Positions 1-8,311 of a stretch of 64,000 nt of DNA are shown here, piece by piece; the stretch's first letter is position 1; each line of letters opens with the position of its first letter. The notes under the pieces were generated by a model. The model made no database searches, was not told where the DNA came from, and was given only the letters and a program-made list of their open reading frames with translations. Origin of the DNA: Alloboseaceae bacterium BT-24-1. Lineage in GTDB: Bacteria; Pseudomonadota; Alphaproteobacteria; Rhizobiales; Beijerinckiaceae. The DNA lies in NCBI GenBank assembly GCA_025846845.1, contig JAOYTL010000008.1, positions 124,001-188,000 of the forward strand, read 5' to 3'. Both the position numbers and the translations under genes were made by a program.

Positions 1-1272
1 GCCGCCCGCGAGGCCGCCCGCAAGGCGCGCGATCTCACCCGCCGCAAGGGCGCGCTCGACATCGCCTCGCTGCCCGGCAAGCTCGCCGACTGTCAGGAGC
101 GCGATCCGGCCAAGTCCGAGCTCTTCATCGTCGAGGGTGACTCGGCCGGCGGCTCGGCCAAGCAGGGCCGGGCCCGCGAGTACCAGGCGGTCCTGCCGCT
201 GCGCGGCAAGATCCTCAATGTCGAGCGGGCGCGCTTCGACAAGATGCTGTCCTCCGACCAGGTCGGCACGCTCATCACCGCGCTCGGCACCGGCATCGGC
301 CGCGACGAGAAGGACTCCAGCGCCTTCAACGTCGAGAAGCTGCGCTACCACAAGATCATCATCATGACCGACGCCGACGTCGACGGCGCCCATATCCGGA
401 CCCTGCTGCTGACCTTTTTCTATCGGCAGATGCCGGAGCTGATCGACCGCGGCCATCTCTTCATCGCCCAGCCGCCGCTCTACAAGGCGGCGCGCGGCAA
501 GTCGCAGACCTATCTCAAGGACGAGCGTGCGCTCGAGGACTACCTCGTCGACAGCGCGCTCGACGGCGCGGTCTTCCGCACCGGCGACGGGGCGGAGCGC
601 GGCGGCCCGGATCTGCGCGCCCTGATCGAGGAGGCGCGCGGCGTGCGCAATACGCTGGCGCAACTGCATTCGCGCTATGACCGGCGCGTGGTCGAGCAGA
701 CCGCGATCGCCGGCGCCCTGCGCCCGCAAACGGACCAGAGTGAGGAACAGCTTGCCGAGGCCGCAGCCTATGTGGCGCGCCGTCTCGACGCCGTCTCGGA
801 CGAGATCGAGCGCGGCTGGGAGGGCAAGGTCGCCGACGGCGCCTTCATCTTCTCGCGGCTGGTGCGCGGCGTGAAGCAGGTCGCGGCTCTCGATGCCGGC
901 CTGCTCGCCAGCTCGGAGGCGCGCAAGCTCGCCGCCGCCGCCGTCTCGCTTCGGGAAGCCTATGCCAAGCCGGGCGTGCTCAGCCGCAAGGGCGACGACC
1001 ACTTCGTCAATGGCCCGAGCGACCTGTTCGACGCGGTCAACGCCATCGGCAAGAAGGGCGTTTCGCTGCAGCGCTACAAGGGCCTCGGCGAGATGAACCC
1101 CGACCAGCTCTGGGAAACCACCCTCGACCGCGACGTGCGCTCGCTGCTGCGCGTCAAGAACGACCAGAATGACGAGGCCGACGACCTCTTCGTCAAGCTG
1201 ATGGGCGACGTGGTCGAGCCGCGCCGCGAATTCATCCAGACCAACGCGCTGAATGCGACGGTCGATACCTGA
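1..1272 (+). CDS. gyrB: DNA gyrase subunit B, C-terminal part (5' end outside window)
   Basis: This is the B subunit of the type II topoisomerase that introduces negative supercoils using ATP. Only the last 423 residues are present; the reading frame is open from base 1, so the ATPase domain lies upstream of the window. The TOPRIM domain is visible from EGDSAGGSAKQGR (about residue 45) through DADVDGAH. The GyrB tail QRYKGLGEMNPDQLWETT is near the end. Between them is the long insert typical of proteobacterial GyrB. The GGSAKQGR form and the insert favour GyrB over ParE. A palindromic repeat and a convergent lipoprotein gene follow. Confidence 0.97.
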   Translation, partial: AAREAARKARDLTRRKGALDIASLPGKLADCQERDPAKSELFIVEGDSAGGSAKQGRAREYQAVLPLRGKILNVERARFDKMLSSDQVGTLITALGTGIGRDEKDSSAFNVEKLRYHKIIIMTDADVDGAHIRTLLLTFFYRQMPELIDRGHLFIAQPPLYKAARGKSQTYLKDERALEDYLVDSALDGAVFRTGDGAERGGPDLRALIEEARGVRNTLAQLHSRYDRRVVEQTAIAGALRPQTDQSEEQLAEAAAYVARRLDAVSDEIERGWEGKVADGAFIFSRLVRGVKQVAALDAGLLASSEARKLAAAAVSLREAYAKPGVLSRKGDDHFVNGPSDLFDAVNAIGKKGVSLQRYKGLGEMNPDQLWETTLDRDVRSLLRVKNDQNDEADDLFVKLMGDVVEPRREFIQTNALNATVDT

Positions 1273-1385
1273 AACCGGGCCGCCTCTATCGATAGATTGC
1301 GCGTCACGTTGCCAATGTCATCATGCTCGCCCTCATGGCGAACATGACACGTCTTGGACACCGCGCTCGATCAGCGAAGACATGA

Positions 1386-1408
1386 ATGGTCGGGACGAGC
1401 CCGACCAT
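1386..1408. repeat. Short perfect inverted repeat between convergent genes
   Basis: Two 9-base arms, ATGGTCGGG and CCCGACCAT, are separated by ACGAG. The site lies between gyrB and the convergent lipoprotein gene. No T-run follows on either strand, so it is more likely a palindromic repeat, or part of one, than a standard intrinsic terminator. Confidence 0.5.
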
Positions 1409-1458
1409 GACGAAGGGACGGCGCTCGAGCCCCCCGGAACCGTCCGCTGAGGCCTGCC

Positions 1459-1725
1459 TCAGAAGCCCTGCGGCAGAGTACCGGCCCCATAAAGTTCGCC
1501 TTGCCGAGGCGCGCTGCCGATGCCGGAGCGGACATAGGCTGGCCCGCCCTCGCGAGCCGGAGGCAGGCCAAGATCGAGCGTGCTACCGTCCGGCGGCGGT
1601 GCCGTCCGCACGACGCGGGTCCGCACCGGGGCGGGCTCCGAGACACCGACAGGCTCCTCGCGCGAGACGCACCCGCCCAGCAGGGCGACGAGAACGGCGG
1701 CGGCGCCGAGATGATGGAGGTTCAT
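1459..1725 (-). CDS. Small lipoprotein, unknown function
   Basis: The 88-residue product starts MNLHHLGAAAVLVALLGGC, a short type II signal peptide with lipobox LGGC and acylated Cys19. The mature part is rich in Pro, Arg and Gly with no domain I recognise. I chose the internal ATG because the longer reading frame only adds an unconvincing arginine-rich leader before the signal peptide. It is convergent with gyrB and 96 bases downstream of an ABC transporter operon on the same strand. Linkage to that transporter is possible but unsupported. Confidence 0.7.
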   Translation of the reverse strand: MNLHHLGAAAVLVALLGGCVSREEPVGVSEPAPVRTRVVRTAPPPDGSTLDLGLPPAREGGPAYVRSGIGSAPRQGELYGAGTLPQGF

Positions 1726-1821
1726 GGGTTTTCCAATGCGGGGCGCAGCCCGCGGCGAGCGGGACGACTCAACCGCAACCTGCATGACTGGTACGGCAGG
1801 CGCAAGCCGCCGGAAGGCGTT

Positions 1822-2565
1822 TTAGCGGTGCGTCAGGCGCCGGTCGAAGCGCATCATCAAGGTGTTGCAGGTGACCGCGAAGACGGTCAGCAGCAGCGCG
1901 ATCGCCATGATCGTGTCGATCTGGCCGATATTGATCGCGCTCGTCAGCATGAAGCCGAGGCCACGCTGCGAGGCGAACATCTCGCCGATCAGCACGCCGA
2001 GCAGCGTCAGCGAAAAGCCGAGCCTAACGCCGGAGATGATCTCGGGCAGGATCGCCGGCATGATCACGGTGAAGGCGTTCTGCGAAGGCGACAGCCGCAT
2101 CACCTGCGAGGTCCGGCGGTAGACCGGCTTCATCTGGCGAATCGCGTTCATCGAGAACAGCGTGATCGGGATGAGGCCGTGCATCACGCCGAAGGCGATC
2201 TTGGCGGAAATGCCGAGGCCGAAGCAGAGCAGCACCAGCGGGTAGAGCACGACCTTGGGGATCGAATAGAGCGTCGTCAGGATCGGCTCGGCGACGTTGC
2301 CGGCGAGCTTGCGGACCCCGAGCACGATGCCGAGCGTGATGCCGCCGGCGAGCGAGATCGCGAAGGCGGCGACGAAGGCGCGCATCGTCTCGGAGACGTT
2401 GAGCCAGAACTCTCCGGTCGCGAGCAGGGCGGCAAGCTTCGTGACCGTCTGCACGGGCGAGGCTAGCGAGGAGGCGCCGACCAGGAGGTGCAACCCCTGC
2501 CAGAGGACGATGAGGGCGAGGAGGACGAGGAGCGTGCCGGCCGACCGTGGCATGAGAGCTGTCAT
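1822..2565 (-). CDS. ABC transporter permease, NitT/TauT (SsuC-like) type, second permease
   Basis: This 247-residue inner-membrane permease has about six hydrophobic segments and a BPD-type loop around LPEIISGVRLGFSLTLLG (EAA-like, with the conserved Gly). It is the last of four genes transcribed as binding protein, ATPase, permease 1, permease 2. The start at MTALMPRS lies 4 bases after the preceding stop, which is better than the longer frame overlapping permease 1 by 38 bases. It differs clearly from permease 1, so the channel is probably a heterodimer. The substrate is not evident. Confidence 0.9.
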   Translation of the reverse strand: MTALMPRSAGTLLVLLALIVLWQGLHLLVGASSLASPVQTVTKLAALLATGEFWLNVSETMRAFVAAFAISLAGGITLGIVLGVRKLAGNVAEPILTTLYSIPKVVLYPLVLLCFGLGISAKIAFGVMHGLIPITLFSMNAIRQMKPVYRRTSQVMRLSPSQNAFTVIMPAILPEIISGVRLGFSLTLLGVLIGEMFASQRGLGFMLTSAINIGQIDTIMAIALLLTVFAVTCNTLMMRFDRRLTHR

Positions 2566-2569
2566 GGCG

Positions 2570-3316
2570 TCACCGCTGCCGGCGCGCCTGGAGGCGCCGG
2601 TCGACAATGTTGAGGAGGGTGTTGACGACGGTGACCACGATCAGGACGAGCAGCATCAGTGCGTACATGTGCCCGTTCTCGAAGAGATTATAGGCATAGG
2701 CGATGGCATAGCCGACGCCGGCGCCCGACAGGATGAACTCCGAGGCGATGACGCCGATGAAGGAATAGGCGACCGCGAGCTTTACCCCGGTGAAGAGGTA
2801 GGGCATCGCTGCCGGCAGCTCGATCAGCAGCGCGGTCTTGACCCGCGACATCCGGTAGATCTGGCCGGTCTTGCGCAGCACGCGCGGGATGCGGTCGAGC
2901 CCGTTCAGCGTCGCGGTGATCATCGAGACGACCGCGAGCAGCACGGCGATCGCGATGATCGAGGCCGAGCCGACGCCGAACAAGGTGATGAAGATCGGAT
3001 AGAAGACGAAGGTCGGGACGGCGTAGTAGCTCGCCAGCAGCGGCTCGATCGCATCGCGCAGGCTCGGCAGCGAGTAGATGATCACGCCGGCCGCGAAACC
3101 GAGCAGCACCGAGAGCACGGTCGAGATCGCGATATTGGTGAAGGTGATCTGGATATCGGCCGAGAACTGCCCGGAGGCGAGGAGCTTGCCGAGCTCGACC
3201 ACCATGTCGGACGGCGCGATCATCACCATGCGCGGGATGACGTCGATCCGGCAGAGCGCCTCGACCAGCAGGATCATCGCGGTGACGACCGCAACACGCA
3301 GCCATTTCTCGGACAT
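2570..3316 (-). CDS. ABC transporter permease, NitT/TauT (SsuC-like) type, first permease
   Basis: This 248-residue integral membrane protein belongs to the BPD permease superfamily. It has an N-terminal hydrophobic segment after MSEKWLRV and the coupling-loop motif ELPAAMPYLFTGVKLA. It follows the ATPase gene by 3 bases and precedes the second permease by 4, a tight operon. Importers of this family carry sulfonates, nitrate, pyrimidines and related small anions or heterocycles, but nothing here fixes the substrate. Two distinct permeases are less usual than the single permease of tau/ssu systems. Confidence 0.9.
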   Translation of the reverse strand: MSEKWLRVAVVTAMILLVEALCRIDVIPRMVMIAPSDMVVELGKLLASGQFSADIQITFTNIAISTVLSVLLGFAAGVIIYSLPSLRDAIEPLLASYYAVPTFVFYPIFITLFGVGSASIIAIAVLLAVVSMITATLNGLDRIPRVLRKTGQIYRMSRVKTALLIELPAAMPYLFTGVKLAVAYSFIGVIASEFILSGAGVGYAIAYAYNLFENGHMYALMLLVLIVVTVVNTLLNIVDRRLQARRQR

Positions 3317-3319
3317 GGC

Positions 3320-4165
3320 TCAGGCCTTTCCGGCCGACATGATCTTCAGCGCCTCGATGCGCAGCTTTTCCCAGAGCCGGGCGGTGATGTCGCCGAAATG
3401 CGGGGTCGAGACCACGCGGCTGTCGCGGTCCCGTTCCCAGCCGGTCTCGACGAAGTCGATGAAGGTGCCCGGCCTTGTCGACATCACGCCGACGCGGTCC
3501 GACAGCATCGCCGCCTCGTCGAGCGCGTGGGTGATGAGCAGCACGGTGGCGGAGGTCTCGCGCCAGAGCCGCAGCAATTCGTCGCCCATCAGCAGCCGGG
3601 TCTGCTGGTCGAGCGCGCCGAAGGGCTCGTCGAGCAGGATCAACCGCGGCTGCAGGACGAGAGTGCGGGCGATGCAGACCCGCTGGCGCATGCCGCCGGA
3701 AAGCTGCGCCGGATAGGAGCCGGCGAAGTCCTTCAGCCCCATGAAACCGACGGCATAATCGACGCGCCGGGTGATCTCGGCCGGATCCATGCCGGCCCGC
3801 CGCAGCCCAAAGGCGACATTGTCGCGGACATTGAGCCAGGGAAACGACGCGTCTTCCTGGAAGACGACACCGACGCCATCGGGCACGCCCCTGATCGGCT
3901 TGCCCTCGAACTCGGCCGTGCCGGCTTGCGGCTCGCTCAGTCCGGCGAGGATGTCGAGCAAAGTCGACTTGCCGCAGCCGGACGGGCCGACCACCGAGAA
4001 GAACTCGCCCTTGGCCAGGTCGAGATCGATGGGGCCGAGCGCATGCAGGGTCGATTTCGGCAGCTCGAAGACTCGGGTGACGCCTCGCAGCCTGGCGTGA
4101 GCCTCGGCAGCTGCGACTTGGGGGGCGAGCGGCACGATCTTGGCCCCGGATGCCGCCGCGCTCAT
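3320..4165 (-). CDS. ABC transporter ATP-binding protein, NitT/TauT type
   Basis: This 281-residue ATPase energises the adjacent permease pair. Walker A is GPSGCGKST, the signature is LSGGMRQRVCIART, Walker B is LILLDEPFGALD, and the switch histidine sits in LLITHALDEA. A conserved FQEDASFPWLNVRDN Q-loop region matches SsuB/TauB. The start ATG overlaps the stop of the binding-protein gene as ATGA, which indicates translational coupling. A roughly 110-residue C-terminal extension after the H-loop is normal for the family. Confidence 0.95.
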   Translation of the reverse strand: MSAAASGAKIVPLAPQVAAAEAHARLRGVTRVFELPKSTLHALGPIDLDLAKGEFFSVVGPSGCGKSTLLDILAGLSEPQAGTAEFEGKPIRGVPDGVGVVFQEDASFPWLNVRDNVAFGLRRAGMDPAEITRRVDYAVGFMGLKDFAGSYPAQLSGGMRQRVCIARTLVLQPRLILLDEPFGALDQQTRLLMGDELLRLWRETSATVLLITHALDEAAMLSDRVGVMSTRPGTFIDFVETGWERDRDSRVVSTPHFGDITARLWEKLRIEALKIMSAGKA

Positions 4166-5151
4166 TGCTTCGCCTGCAGGTCGGCGGGCAGATAGGACTT
4201 GTCGAGCACGGTCGACCAGTCGACATCGGCCTTGACCTCGCCGATCAGCTTGAGACCTTCGACCATGCGGTTGAGCTCGGCGAGGCTGAATTCGCCCTCG
4301 CTCCACATCTTCGGCCCGATCATGTTGTCTACGGCTTCCTTGGCGATCGGCGGATCGAGCTTGTAAATCTTCTCGATGATCTTGGCGGTCTCGGCCGGAT
4401 CCTTGTAGATCGCCTGCACCCCGGCGCGGCGGCCGGCGATGACCGCCTTGAGCTTCTCGGGATTCTCCTGCGCGAATTTGCGCGTGGTGATGCCGACCGA
4501 GGTCGTCATCGGTTGCAGGATGTCGCCGGCCCTGTAGAGCGTGCGGTACTTGTCCTTGCGGATGATCGAGAGCGGCTCGATCAGCACCGAGCCGACGACG
4601 GCGTTCTGCTCGAGCATGGTCAGGGCCGGGACATAGCCGCCGGCTGCGACCCGCTGAACCTTGCCCTGGTCGACGCCCTTCTCGCGCAGAACCATCAGCA
4701 GCAACATCTCGGAGACCGACTTCGGCGAGGTGATCGCGACCTTTTTGCCGGTGAGGTCCTCGACGCTCTTGAGCGGCGAATCCGGCATGACGACCATCGA
4801 GGCCTCGGCGACGCTGCGCGTGCCGGTGTTGACGATGATCAGGTCGAGCCCCTGCGCCTTGGCGGCGAGCGCAGCGGAGACGGCGACCTCGCCATAAGGC
4901 GTCGCACTGGCGAGGATGTTGCGGACCGTGGTGCCGCCGCCGCCCGAGCCGATGATGCCGGTGATGTCGATGCCGGCCTGCTTGAACAGACCCTTCTCCA
5001 TCGCCACCGCATAGGGCGCGCCATAGAGGCTCGCGCCCCATTGGGTGACGGAGATTTCCTCGGCACACACCGGCGCCTGCAAAGTGAGCACGGCCGCAGC
5101 GGCCAGGGCCGCGAGACGGTTGAACGAAGTCAGGCCACGCCAAGCGGTCAT
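4162..5151 (-). CDS. ABC transporter substrate-binding protein, NMT1/THI5-like
   Basis: This 329-residue periplasmic binding protein starts MTAWRGL and has a Sec signal peptide ending near QAPVCAEE. The fold is recognisable from TQWGASLYGAPYAVAMEKGLF and GIIGSGGGGTTVRNI, as in NMT1/SsuA-like proteins. It is the first gene of the four-gene importer operon. One copy of an ATTTGTATGCAAA palindrome lies 72 bases upstream of the start, the likely control site. The ligand could be a sulfonate, a pyrimidine or another small molecule; sequence alone does not decide. Confidence 0.9.
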   Translation of the reverse strand: MTAWRGLTSFNRLAALAAAAVLTLQAPVCAEEISVTQWGASLYGAPYAVAMEKGLFKQAGIDITGIIGSGGGGTTVRNILASATPYGEVAVSAALAAKAQGLDLIIVNTGTRSVAEASMVVMPDSPLKSVEDLTGKKVAITSPKSVSEMLLLMVLREKGVDQGKVQRVAAGGYVPALTMLEQNAVVGSVLIEPLSIIRKDKYRTLYRAGDILQPMTTSVGITTRKFAQENPEKLKAVIAGRRAGVQAIYKDPAETAKIIEKIYKLDPPIAKEAVDNMIGPKMWSEGEFSLAELNRMVEGLKLIGEVKADVDWSTVLDKSYLPADLQAKQ

Positions 5152-5222
5152 GTCACTCTCCCATTGAGGCACGCCGCCGATCGTTATCGTTGCAGCAGGC
5201 CGGACATTCACGTCCAAATTTC

Positions 5223-5236
5223 ATTTGTATGCAAAC
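5223..5236. promoter_or_regulatory. Putative operator copy 1 (ATTTGTATGCAAAC)
   Basis: The core TTTGTATGCAAA is palindromic except at the central bases (its reverse complement is TTTGCATACAAA). Such TTTG-n4-CAAA sites resemble operators of GntR-family repressors. It lies 72 bases upstream of the importer binding-protein start. An almost identical copy is at 5522-5535, which makes chance occurrence in GC-rich DNA unlikely. The cognate regulator is unknown. Confidence 0.6.
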
Positions 5237-5521
5237 AACGATCTCAACGGAGTCGAAGCTTGTCAAGCGATTTGAGACCGACGAATTGCAAACGGCGGGC
5301 CGCAGCGAGGAAGCGAGACTATCGCGCCGAAAACCGTTCGCAACCGCGAAATGGAACGGGGCTCAATCAGGAGCACGCCAGCTGAAATCGGCGTAGAATC
5401 ACCGACTTGCGGTGCGCGCCCGTGCCTCAGGTGCCGAAGTGCCGAGCACGAGGCGCTCCGCCATGGACGTCGGCAATCCCCGGCATCGAGATGGCTCCCT
5501 TCAAACGCGGCCGCTCCTTTT

Positions 5522-5535
5522 ATTTGTATGCAAAT
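5522..5535. promoter_or_regulatory. Putative operator copy 2 (ATTTGTATGCAAAT)
   Basis: This copy of the palindrome is better than copy 1, with 5-base perfect outer arms ATTTG/CAAAT. It sits 143 bases upstream of the glycosyltransferase start and 371 bases from the importer start. The pair could mediate repression by looping, or each could control one of the two divergent units. Confidence 0.6.
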
Positions 5536-5677
5536 GACCAGACGAGGCCCTGACCACTGCCGAGAACCGGACTTCCCGGTCGTCTCGCCTTATCCCGGAC
5601 TCGACTCTGACGTTACGATAAGCAACCATAAGTTGCCGCCGAGTGGAGGAGCCATCAGCCGCGGCTGGGGGACGGGG

Positions 5678-7573
5678 ATGAGGGCTCAAGCTTGGCCGCA
5701 AGCCGGCGCAGGCCAGGCGCTCGCGCTCGGCTTGCCCGCTGAGATCGCATTTCTGGCTGATCACGGCGTGCCGCCCGCACGGCTGCGGGAGGCCGCGCGG
5801 CTGTCGGAGCGCATCGGCGTCTCTCCCAGCAGGCAGGTGATCGCATCCGGCCTCGTCAGCGAAGAGCTGTTCTACCGAGCTCTGGCCGCCGAACTCGGAC
5901 TGCGCTTCCAGCCCCGCTCCCCGCCCTTGCAGCCCGGCGGTGACGTTCCGGCGATCCTGCGCGAAGGCGTCGCCGTCACGGTCGCTCGCCCCGAAAGCCC
6001 GGTGCGCTTTGCGGTCGCGCCTCCACCCGGGCCGGCGCTGCGCCGCTTCCTTGCTGCGAAGCCCGATGCTCGCGAGGATATCGTGGTGCTGACACCTTCG
6101 GCACTGGCAGCCGAATTGCGTCGCGTCAATGCCGGAACATTGGCCCGCGCGGCTGCCTGGGTGGACGAGGCGGGGCTTCAGCGCTTCAGTGCCAGAACCG
6201 GCATGAGCTCGGCCCAGAAGGTCCTGGCCTTTCTCCTCATCGGCGTTCTCTGCGCAATCGGCGCATTCAAGCCAGTCACGACACTGATCGGCATGGCTCT
6301 GGCGCTGGCCCCGCTCTTCTTCGCCACCGTGGTCCTACGGCTCGCCGCTCTGCTGGAGAAGGCACCAGTCGATCTTTGGCGCGAGCATCGCTGGCAGATC
6401 GACGACAGCCGGCTGCCGGTCTACACCGTCGCGGTCCCGATCTTCGGTGAGGAGGCGGTGCTCGACCAACTGATCGAGGCATTGTCGGCCATCGACTACC
6501 CTGCCGCCAAGCTCGACATCCACATTCTCGTCGAGGAAATCGACTGGGGCCTGCGCCGCGCCCTTGCGGCTCGCGAGCTTCCGCCCTTCATGCAGATCGT
6601 GGTTGTTCCACGCGGGCTTCCGCAGACCAAGCCGCGCGCACTCAACCTGGCACTTGCCGAGGCACGTGGCGAACTGTTCACCATATTCGACGCCGAGGAT
6701 GTACCCGATCCCCGGCAACTGCGCCTGGCGGCGGCCCGCTTCCTGCGCTCGGATTCCGAACTCGTCTGCCTGCAGGCCCATCTCGTCATCGACAATCCGG
6801 ATGACGGCTGGCTCGCCGGTTGCTTCGCGCTCGAATACGCCGGCTTGTTCGACGTGCTCAATCCCGGCCTGCTGCAATCGGGCCTGCCGATCATGCTTGG
6901 CGGTACCTCGAACCATTTCCGGACCGAAGCACTTCGGCGCATCGGCGGCTGGGATCCCTGGAATGTCACGGAGGACGCCGATATCGGCTTTCGACTTGTC
7001 CGTGCCGGCGGCTACATGGCCGACCTGCCCTGCCGCACGCTCGAAGAGGCCCCGCATCACCTGCCAGCCTGGCTCAAGCAGCGCAGGCGTTGGCTCAAGG
7101 GTCATCTGCAGACGCTGATCAGCCATCTGCTCAGGCCCGGTCGCTTTCTGGACGAGGCCGGCTTCACTGGCGCGCTGACCCTTCTGGCGCTGCTGCTGGG
7201 CACTCTGCTCGGAACACTCTTCTACCCGCTATTCATCGCAATGACGGTGATGGCGGTGTTCGATGGCTCGCTTTTCTCGCCACGTAGCCCTTTGGAGCTG
7301 CTGTGTTCTTCACTCGCGCTGGGGCTAGCCGGAAGCGGAATCTGCGCAGCTTTTCTCGTGCCCGCTCTCGGCGCCTGGCGGCGCGGCGCTACCGATCTAT
7401 GGTGTTGGCTTCCGGCCCTGCCGGTCTACTATCTGCTCGCCTCGCTGGCCGCCTGGCTCGCGTTCTACGACTATGTCCACGACCGGTTCGGCTGGCACAA
7501 GACGGTGCACGGCCTGGCCCGCTCCTCGCGCTACCGCAATCGGGCGCAGCCCGCCACGCCTAGAGCCGGATGA
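5678..7573 (+). CDS. Membrane glycosyltransferase (GT2) with N-terminal GspE-N-like domain
   Basis: This 631-residue inner-membrane protein probably polymerises or transfers sugars for a surface polysaccharide. An N-terminal domain (residues ~40-90, with VIASGLVSEELFYRALAAEL) resembles the GspE-N/MshEN fold. Two hydrophobic segments follow, then a GT2 catalytic domain with DAED (338-341), TEDAD (431-435) and QRRRW (468-472), the processive-synthase pattern. At least three C-terminal membrane segments follow. The start at MRAQAW is chosen because the upstream frame is low-complexity and crosses the putative operator. The final codons and stop lie in a palindromic repeat. Confidence 0.88.
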   Translation: MRAQAWPQAGAGQALALGLPAEIAFLADHGVPPARLREAARLSERIGVSPSRQVIASGLVSEELFYRALAAELGLRFQPRSPPLQPGGDVPAILREGVAVTVARPESPVRFAVAPPPGPALRRFLAAKPDAREDIVVLTPSALAAELRRVNAGTLARAAAWVDEAGLQRFSARTGMSSAQKVLAFLLIGVLCAIGAFKPVTTLIGMALALAPLFFATVVLRLAALLEKAPVDLWREHRWQIDDSRLPVYTVAVPIFGEEAVLDQLIEALSAIDYPAAKLDIHILVEEIDWGLRRALAARELPPFMQIVVVPRGLPQTKPRALNLALAEARGELFTIFDAEDVPDPRQLRLAAARFLRSDSELVCLQAHLVIDNPDDGWLAGCFALEYAGLFDVLNPGLLQSGLPIMLGGTSNHFRTEALRRIGGWDPWNVTEDADIGFRLVRAGGYMADLPCRTLEEAPHHLPAWLKQRRRWLKGHLQTLISHLLRPGRFLDEAGFTGALTLLALLLGTLLGTLFYPLFIAMTVMAVFDGSLFSPRSPLELLCSSLALGLAGSGICAAFLVPALGAWRRGATDLWCWLPALPVYYLLASLAAWLAFYDYVHDRFGWHKTVHGLARSSRYRNRAQPATPRAG

Positions 7574-7610
7574 TTTCAGTTGGCATCGCAAGGCGATGCC
7601 AACTGAAATC
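7572..7610. repeat. Palindromic repeat with 18-base perfect arms
   Basis: Perfect inverted arms at 7572-7589 and 7593-7610 are separated by AAG. The preceding bases TAGAGCCGGATGA are part of the same type of rhizobial intergenic mosaic element, from my recall of the family. The element overlaps the stop codon of the glycosyltransferase. It can also act as a strong hairpin at the transcript end. Confidence 0.8.
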
Positions 7611-7634
7611 TGAATCCGTCTCTCATCAAAGAGT

Positions 7635-7687
7635 TAGAGCAGGATCGATGCGAAAAACCGGTTCCCACTTTTTCGCATCCTGCTCTA
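7635..7687. repeat. Rhizobial-type palindromic repeat carrying the ACCGGTTCCCACTTTTTCG core
   Basis: Left arm TAGAGCAGGAT (7635-7645) pairs with ATCCTGCTCTA (7677-7687), and an inner ATGCGAAAAA/TTTTTCGCAT stem extends it. This type of element is widely repeated in Hyphomicrobiales genomes. On the minus strand the terminal TAG is the stop codon of the SCO1-like gene. Confidence 0.8.
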
Positions 7688-8287
7688 GAGATGGCGCAGC
7701 CATTCCTGCGCCGCCTCGGCGGGCGGGCGCTCGATATTGAAGGCGCCGACGAAGCCGCCATTCTTGTCCATCAGGTAGACCAGGGCGGTATGGTCCATGG
7801 TGTAGTCGCCATCCTTGAGCGGTACCTTGCGCGAGTAGGCGCGGTAAGCCTTGATCGCAGCGTCGATGGCGGCACGCTCGCCGGTCAGCCCGACGATGCG
7901 CGGGTCGAAGGAGCCGAGATAGCTCTTCATCGTCTCGGCCGTGTCGCGCTCGGGATCGACCGTGACGAAGAGCGCCTTGAGCTTTTCGCCCTTGGCTCCG
8001 GCCGCCCGCAGCACCTCCGAGATCTCGAACAGCTTGGTCGGGCAGATGTCGGGGCAATGGGTGAAGCCGAAGAAGACCAGGAAGGGCGCGCCGCGCAGAT
8101 CCTTGTCGGTCAGCGTCTTGCCCTCGGCCGTGGTCAGTGCAAAGGGCCCGCCAACGCTCGAGGCGAGGCTCTGCCCACCCTGGCGAGAGCCGGGCGCGAA
8201 GGTGATGAAGGCGGCTGCGGCGAGCGCGGCGGCGCCGAGCACGAAGACCAGCAGGGGCAGGAGCAGGCGGCGGTTCACGGGGGACAT
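7685..8287 (-). CDS. SCO1/SenC-type copper chaperone
   Basis: This 200-residue protein is anchored by one N-terminal membrane segment (residues ~8-30) and faces the periplasm. The thioredoxin-like domain has the copper-binding CPDIC (Cys78, Cys82) and the partner His166 in MDHTALVYLMD. SCO proteins deliver copper to, or reduce, the CuA site of cytochrome c oxidase. A small membrane-protein gene lies 24 bases upstream on the same strand and probably shares its transcript. The TAG stop is contributed by a palindromic repeat. Confidence 0.93.
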   Translation of the reverse strand: MSPVNRRLLLPLLVFVLGAAALAAAAFITFAPGSRQGGQSLASSVGGPFALTTAEGKTLTDKDLRGAPFLVFFGFTHCPDICPTKLFEISEVLRAAGAKGEKLKALFVTVDPERDTAETMKSYLGSFDPRIVGLTGERAAIDAAIKAYRAYSRKVPLKDGDYTMDHTALVYLMDKNGGFVGAFNIERPPAEAAQEWLRHL

Positions 8288-8311
8288 CCTCGAATGCGGG
8301 CGAAGCGCCGC

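Larger units (their letters stand above)
5152..5677. other. Gene-free divergent intergenic region, 526 bases
   Basis: The region separates the ABC importer (left, minus strand) from the glycosyltransferase (right, plus strand). Reading frames here have no recognisable protein and atypical composition. The notable content is two near-identical A+T-rich palindromes 299 bases apart, listed separately. No regulator gene is present between or beside the two transcription units. Confidence 0.7.

Noticed and set aside
2297..4195. Open frame of 632 codons on the plus strand across the ABC importer genes
   Set aside because: It lies antisense to two permeases and an ATPase with clear motifs, and its composition is unlike a real protein.
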